Source: Micromonospora coxensis (GTDB taxonomy: Bacteria > Actinomycetota > Actinomycetes > Mycobacteriales > Micromonosporaceae). From it: a stretch of 64,000 nt of DNA. The stretch spans positions 5,270,001 through 5,334,000 of the forward strand of contig NZ_LT607753.1 of the NCBI RefSeq assembly GCF_900090295.1, given 5' to 3'. How positions within the stretch are numbered: the first letter of the stretch is position 1; each line of letters starts with the position of its first letter. The notes below the pieces were generated by a model that was not told where the DNA came from, made no database searches, and saw only the letters and a program-made list of their open reading frames with translations. Positions 61,013 through 64,000 of this stretch are shown here, piece by piece. The position numbers and the translations under genes are program-made.

Positions 61013-62671
61013 GTGCGGGATCTGCGCCGGTGGACCGGCGACCTGGGACTCTGGGCGGTGCTCGCCGCCCCGGTGGCGTACGCCCGGCTCACCCCGCCGC
61101 ACGAGCGGTGGATCGTACCGCTGCTGGGCGGCTCGCTGCTGCTGCTCGCCGTGGCGGTCGTGGTGGGTCGGCGGCTGCCCGCCGTGGCGGTGCTGCTGGT
61201 GCTCGGCGGCTCGGTCGTCGACGGCAACTTCGTCTTCGCCCTGCTGGCCTTCAGCTACCTGGCCGGGTGGCGCGGTGAGCGGGCGACCCCGGCCGCCGCG
61301 TTGTACGCGGCCGTCGCGGGTGTCGGCACGGTGCTGCACCTGGCGGTGCTGGACACCGGCATGGCGACCTGGTTCCTGCTCAGCTGCGTGCTGCTCGGCG
61401 CGGGGGTGCTGCCCTGGCTGGTCGGCCGGTACCGGCGCCAGCACCAGGCGTTGACGCTGGCCGGCTGGGAGCACGCCGAGGCGGTGGAGCGCGAGCAGCA
61501 GGGCGCCGCCGAGCGGATCCGGCTGCGGGAGCGGGCCCGGATCGCCCAGGACATGCACGACTCGCTCGGTCACGAGCTGAGTCTGATCGCGCTGCGCGCG
61601 GCGGCCCTGGAGGTCGCCGGAGACCTCGACGACCGTCACCGGGTGGCGGCGGGGGAGCTGCGGGCCAGCGTCGCCGCGGCCACCGAGCGGCTGCACCGGA
61701 TCATCGGGGTGCTCCGCGAGGCGGACGCCCCGGCGACCACCCGGCCGGTCGGGGAGAGCGTCGCCGACCTGGTGGACGGGGCCCGCGAGGCGGGCATGGC
61801 GGTGCGGACCCGGCTCTGCCCCGAGGCAGCCGACCTGCCGGAGCCGGCCGGGCAGCTCGCCCACCGGGTGGTCCGGGAGGCGCTGACCAACGCCGCCCGG
61901 TACGCCCCCGGCGCCCCGGTCACCGTCACGCTCGACGCCGACGCCGACGCCGACGACGACGGGATACGGGTCCGGGTGGTCAACGCGCCCCCGCCGGCCG
62001 GGCCGCTGCCGGGACCGGCCTCGCACGGCTCCGGGCTGCTCGCCCTGACCGAGGGGGTACGGCTGGTCGGCGGCGCGCTGCACGCCGGTCCGACCGACGA
62101 CGGCGGCTTCGCCGTGTCGGCCCGGCTGCCCCGGACGGCCGGATTCGCGGCGACACCGGACGAGCCCACCGCCGCCGGTGGCCCGGCCGACGTCGGCGGC
62201 TGCGCCGTGTCGGCCCGCCCGCCCCGACCGGCCGGGATCGTGGCGACGCCGGACGGACCGACCGTCGTCGGCGGTCCCACCGGACCGGCCGTCGTCCGTC
62301 CCGGCCGGCCGGCGCTCGCGGCCCGGCAGCGGATGCACGCCGCCCGGCGCGACGTGCGGCGCAGCCTGCTCGCCGCGCTCGGCGCGCCGCCCGCGGTGGC
62401 GCTGCTGCTCTGCCTCGTCTACTACCCGGTCGCCACCGCCGACGCGGTGCTCGACGCGTCCTCGTTCGCGCAGATGCGCATCGGCGCGCCCCGCGCGGAG
62501 CTGTCCGGGCTGCCCCGCCGCCAGGTCGAGCCGCCACCGGACGAGCCCGCCCCGGCGCCCGGCACCCGCTGCGAGTACTACACCGACGGGAACTTCCCGC
62601 TCGCCCAGCCCACCTGGCGGCTCTGCTTCGCCGACGGCCGCCTCACCAGCAAGGGACGGACCACCACGTGA
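61013..62671 (+). CDS. NarL-type sensor histidine kinase with internal duplication and C-terminal membrane tail
   Basis: The product is 552 residues from GTG 61013. Four or five N-terminal membrane helices (to about residue 140) precede the HisKA_3 dimerisation site RARIAQDMHDSLGHELSLI (phospho-His near 182). The ATPase domain has VVREALTNAARYAPG and HGSGLLALTEGVRLVGG, ending GGFAVSARLPR. A 31-residue unit starting at that motif (about 364-394) is repeated immediately (395-425). Then comes a basic stretch, a fifth or sixth hydrophobic helix (AALGAPPAVALLLCLVYYPVA) and an 85-residue tail with two cysteines (TRCEYYTDGNFPLAQPTWRLCF) predicted outside the cell. GTGA overlap with the regulator. 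Confidence 0.88.
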   Translation: MRDLRRWTGDLGLWAVLAAPVAYARLTPPHERWIVPLLGGSLLLLAVAVVVGRRLPAVAVLLVLGGSVVDGNFVFALLAFSYLAGWRGERATPAAALYAAVAGVGTVLHLAVLDTGMATWFLLSCVLLGAGVLPWLVGRYRRQHQALTLAGWEHAEAVEREQQGAAERIRLRERARIAQDMHDSLGHELSLIALRAAALEVAGDLDDRHRVAAGELRASVAAATERLHRIIGVLREADAPATTRPVGESVADLVDGAREAGMAVRTRLCPEAADLPEPAGQLAHRVVREALTNAARYAPGAPVTVTLDADADADDDGIRVRVVNAPPPAGPLPGPASHGSGLLALTEGVRLVGGALHAGPTDDGGFAVSARLPRTAGFAATPDEPTAAGGPADVGGCAVSARPPRPAGIVATPDGPTVVGGPTGPAVVRPGRPALAARQRMHAARRDVRRSLLAALGAPPAVALLLCLVYYPVATADAVLDASSFAQMRIGAPRAELSGLPRRQVEPPPDEPAPAPGTRCEYYTDGNFPLAQPTWRLCFADGRLTSKGRTTT

Positions 62672-63333
62672 CCATCGACGCCGCGCCGGTGACGGTGCTG
62701 CTCGCCGACGACGAGGCGATGATCCGGGCGGGGGTGCGGGCCATCCTCGCCGCCGACCCCGGCATCGAGGTGGTCGCCGAGGCCGGTGACGGCCGGGCCG
62801 CGGTCGAGGCGGTGCGGGCGTACCGGCCCCGGGTCGCGCTGCTGGACATCCGGATGCCGAAGGTGGACGGGCTGGCCGCCGCCGCGGAGATCCGCCGCCT
62901 GGCGCCCGGCACGGCCACCGTCATGCTCACCACCTTCGGTGAGGACGAGCACGTGGCCCGGGCGCTCGGGCACGGGGCCAGCGGCTTCCTGCTCAAGGCG
63001 GGTGACCCCCGGGAGTTGATCACCGGGGTGCGGGCGGTCGCCGACGGCGGGGCGTACCTGTCGCCCCGGGTGGCCCGCCGGGTGATCGAACTCAACGGCG
63101 ACCGGATGGCCCGGGTACCGGCGGCCCGGGACCGCACCGCCGGGCTGACCGACCGGGAGCGCGAGGTGCTCGGCCTGGTCGGGGCGGGACTGTCCAACGC
63201 CGAGATCGCCCGTCGGCTGTACCTCACCGAGGGGACCGTCAAGGGGTACCTGACCAGCATCTTCACCCGGCTGGACGTGCGCAACCGGGTGCAGGCGGCG
63301 ATCATCGCGTACGAGGCGGGTCTGGCCGGCTGA
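62668..63333 (+). CDS. NarL/FixJ-family response regulator
   Basis: The 221-residue regulator has a receiver domain (VTVLLADDEAMIRAGVRAIL; phospho-acceptor in VALLDIRMPKVDGL; MLTTFGEDEHVARAL; GFLLKAG) and a LuxR helix-turn-helix (LTDREREVLGLVGAGLSNAEIARRLYLTEGTVKGYLTSIFTRLDVRNRVQAAIIAYEAG). It overlaps the kinase stop (GTGA) and is its evident partner. Its 3' end overlaps the P450 gene on the other strand by 32 bp. Confidence 0.95.
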   Translation: MTIDAAPVTVLLADDEAMIRAGVRAILAADPGIEVVAEAGDGRAAVEAVRAYRPRVALLDIRMPKVDGLAAAAEIRRLAPGTATVMLTTFGEDEHVARALGHGASGFLLKAGDPRELITGVRAVADGGAYLSPRVARRVIELNGDRMARVPAARDRTAGLTDREREVLGLVGAGLSNAEIARRLYLTEGTVKGYLTSIFTRLDVRNRVQAAIIAYEAGLAG

Positions 63334-64000
63334 GCCGGCGGACGACGAACGTGTCCGGCATCCGGAAGGTGAGGTTGTCCGGGCACCAGGGCGGACGGAC
63401 CACCCGCACCCCGTCGAGCAGCGCCGCCGCCTCGGCCACCACGACGGCCGCCTCCATCCGGGCCAGCTGCGCGCCCACGCAGCGGTGCGCCCCGGCGCCG
63501 AAGGCCAGGTGCCGGCGCGACCCGCGCTGCCCGGGCCGGAACCGTCCCGGCGCGGCGACCACCTCGGGGTCGCGTCCGGCGCGGGCCAGCCAGAGCACCA
63601 CGCTGGTCCCCGCCGCGACCGCCGTCCCGCCCAGCGTGGCGTCGACGGCGGCCACCCGCCGCCAGGTCACGATCGGCGGCTCCAGCCGCAGCCCCTCCTC
63701 GACCACGTCGGCGACCGCCACCGAGCCGTCCCGCAGCCCGGCGCGGACCGCCGGCTCGGCGGTGAGCCGGTGCAGCAGCAGGGTGAGGAACTGCGAGGTG
63801 GTCTCCTGGCCGGCCACCAGCAGGAAGAACAACGCGCCGACCACCACGTCGGGGGAGTGCCCGTCGGCGCGCAGCGCGGCGGCCAGCCCGCCCCCGGTGG
63901 CGGCGAAGTCCCGCAGCACCGTGTGGAAGCGTCCCACCTCGGCGGCGAGGGCGAGCTGCCGGTCGGCGTCCAGCGGGGCCCAGAACAGCTCCAGCGCGGC
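63302..64000 (-). CDS. Cytochrome P450, 5' end outside the window
   Basis: The C-terminal 232 residues of a bacterial P450 are visible, running off the right edge: the I-helix LLVAGQETTSQFLTLLLHRL, the ExxR region VEEGLRLEPPIVTWRRVA, a PERF-like PGRFRPGQRGSRRHLAF and heme-binding FGAGAHRCVGAQLARMEAAV (Cys ligand). The threonine pair in the I-helix is intact, so a monooxygenase is likely. It may be the edge of a biosynthetic cluster, which cannot be judged here. Confidence 0.93.
   Translation of the reverse strand, partial: AALELFWAPLDADRQLALAAEVGRFHTVLRDFAATGGGLAAALRADGHSPDVVVGALFFLLVAGQETTSQFLTLLLHRLTAEPAVRAGLRDGSVAVADVVEEGLRLEPPIVTWRRVAAVDATLGGTAVAAGTSVVLWLARAGRDPEVVAAPGRFRPGQRGSRRHLAFGAGAHRCVGAQLARMEAAVVVAEAAALLDGVRVVRPPWCPDNLTFRMPDTFVVRRLSRPDPPRTR

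Noticed and set aside
63302..64000. Start of a secondary-metabolite cluster
   Set aside because: A single truncated P450 at the edge is not evidence for a cluster.

Overview
The window is chromosomal DNA from a high-GC actinomycete, most likely Micromonospora or a close relative in the Micromonosporaceae. This is inferred from the very high G+C, the dominance of G or C at third codon positions, the frequent GTG starts with ATGA/GTGA overlaps, the many leaderless starts, and the gene families present (coproporphyrin-type haem genes, BsaP, CebR regulon, DUF559 proteins). I see no rRNA, tRNA, CRISPR array, prophage or intact insertion sequence. Sixty-one protein-coding stretches are described. 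Two genes at the window edges are cut (hemE at the left, a cytochrome P450 at the right). Two genes appear broken by single-base frameshifts (a herA-type ATPase and a potassium channel).

Left part (1-7.3 kb): the end of a haem operon (hemE-cgoX-chdC), followed by a compact three-gene cassette. The cassette encodes a small Trypco1-type protein, a one-pass membrane protein fusing a trypsin-like protease to a solute-binding-like region and a von Willebrand A domain, and a membrane-anchored solute-binding protein with no transporter beside it. It is one of the two most unusual loci in the window. From 7.3 to 12.5 kb there are short housekeeping genes: ElaA-type acetyltransferase, CcdA/TlpA thiol-redox pair, MsrB, a stand-alone LigD-type polymerase, and small proteins. 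From 12.5 to 20.2 kb lies an ABC export system with two giant FtsX-like permeases and two ATPases. From 20.2 to 31.2 kb there is a mixed region: acetyltransferase, potassium channel, secreted peptidase, LigC-type ligase, secreted trypsin-like protease, DUF1990 protein, AlkA-type glycosylase, lipoprotein, ECF sigma/anti-sigma pair and a spermidine-synthase-like protein.

Middle part (31.2-37.7 kb): a minus-strand DNA-end-processing operon, herA-sbcD(mre11)-sbcC(rad50)-nurA, with the archaeal-style gene set; herA is frameshifted. From 38 to 39.5 kb there is a RibD-like reductase preceded by a 39-residue cysteine-rich ORF, and a pRiA4b ORF-3-like protein. From 39.5 to 45.5 kb is a cellobiose uptake and hydrolysis operon (cebE-cebF-cebG-bglC-cebR) with two CebR-type operators around its promoter. 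A third operator of the same type sits upstream of a modular GH9 cellulase at 52.4 kb, so extracellular cellulose breakdown, cellobiose import and intracellular hydrolysis probably answer to one repressor.

Right part (45.5-64 kb): a phosphotransferase-family protein, an ACT and an ACT-GNAT protein, a glyoxalase-like protein, an aldehyde dehydrogenase, an LPXTG surface protein, the cellulase, and a DUF559 nuclease-fold gene bracketed by two identical 45-bp palindromes (the other most unusual locus). These are followed by a DUF488 protein, a biotin locus (bioB-bsaP-GNAT one way, bioF-bioD the other way), and a NarL-type two-component system whose kinase has an internal 31-residue duplication and a C-terminal membrane tail.
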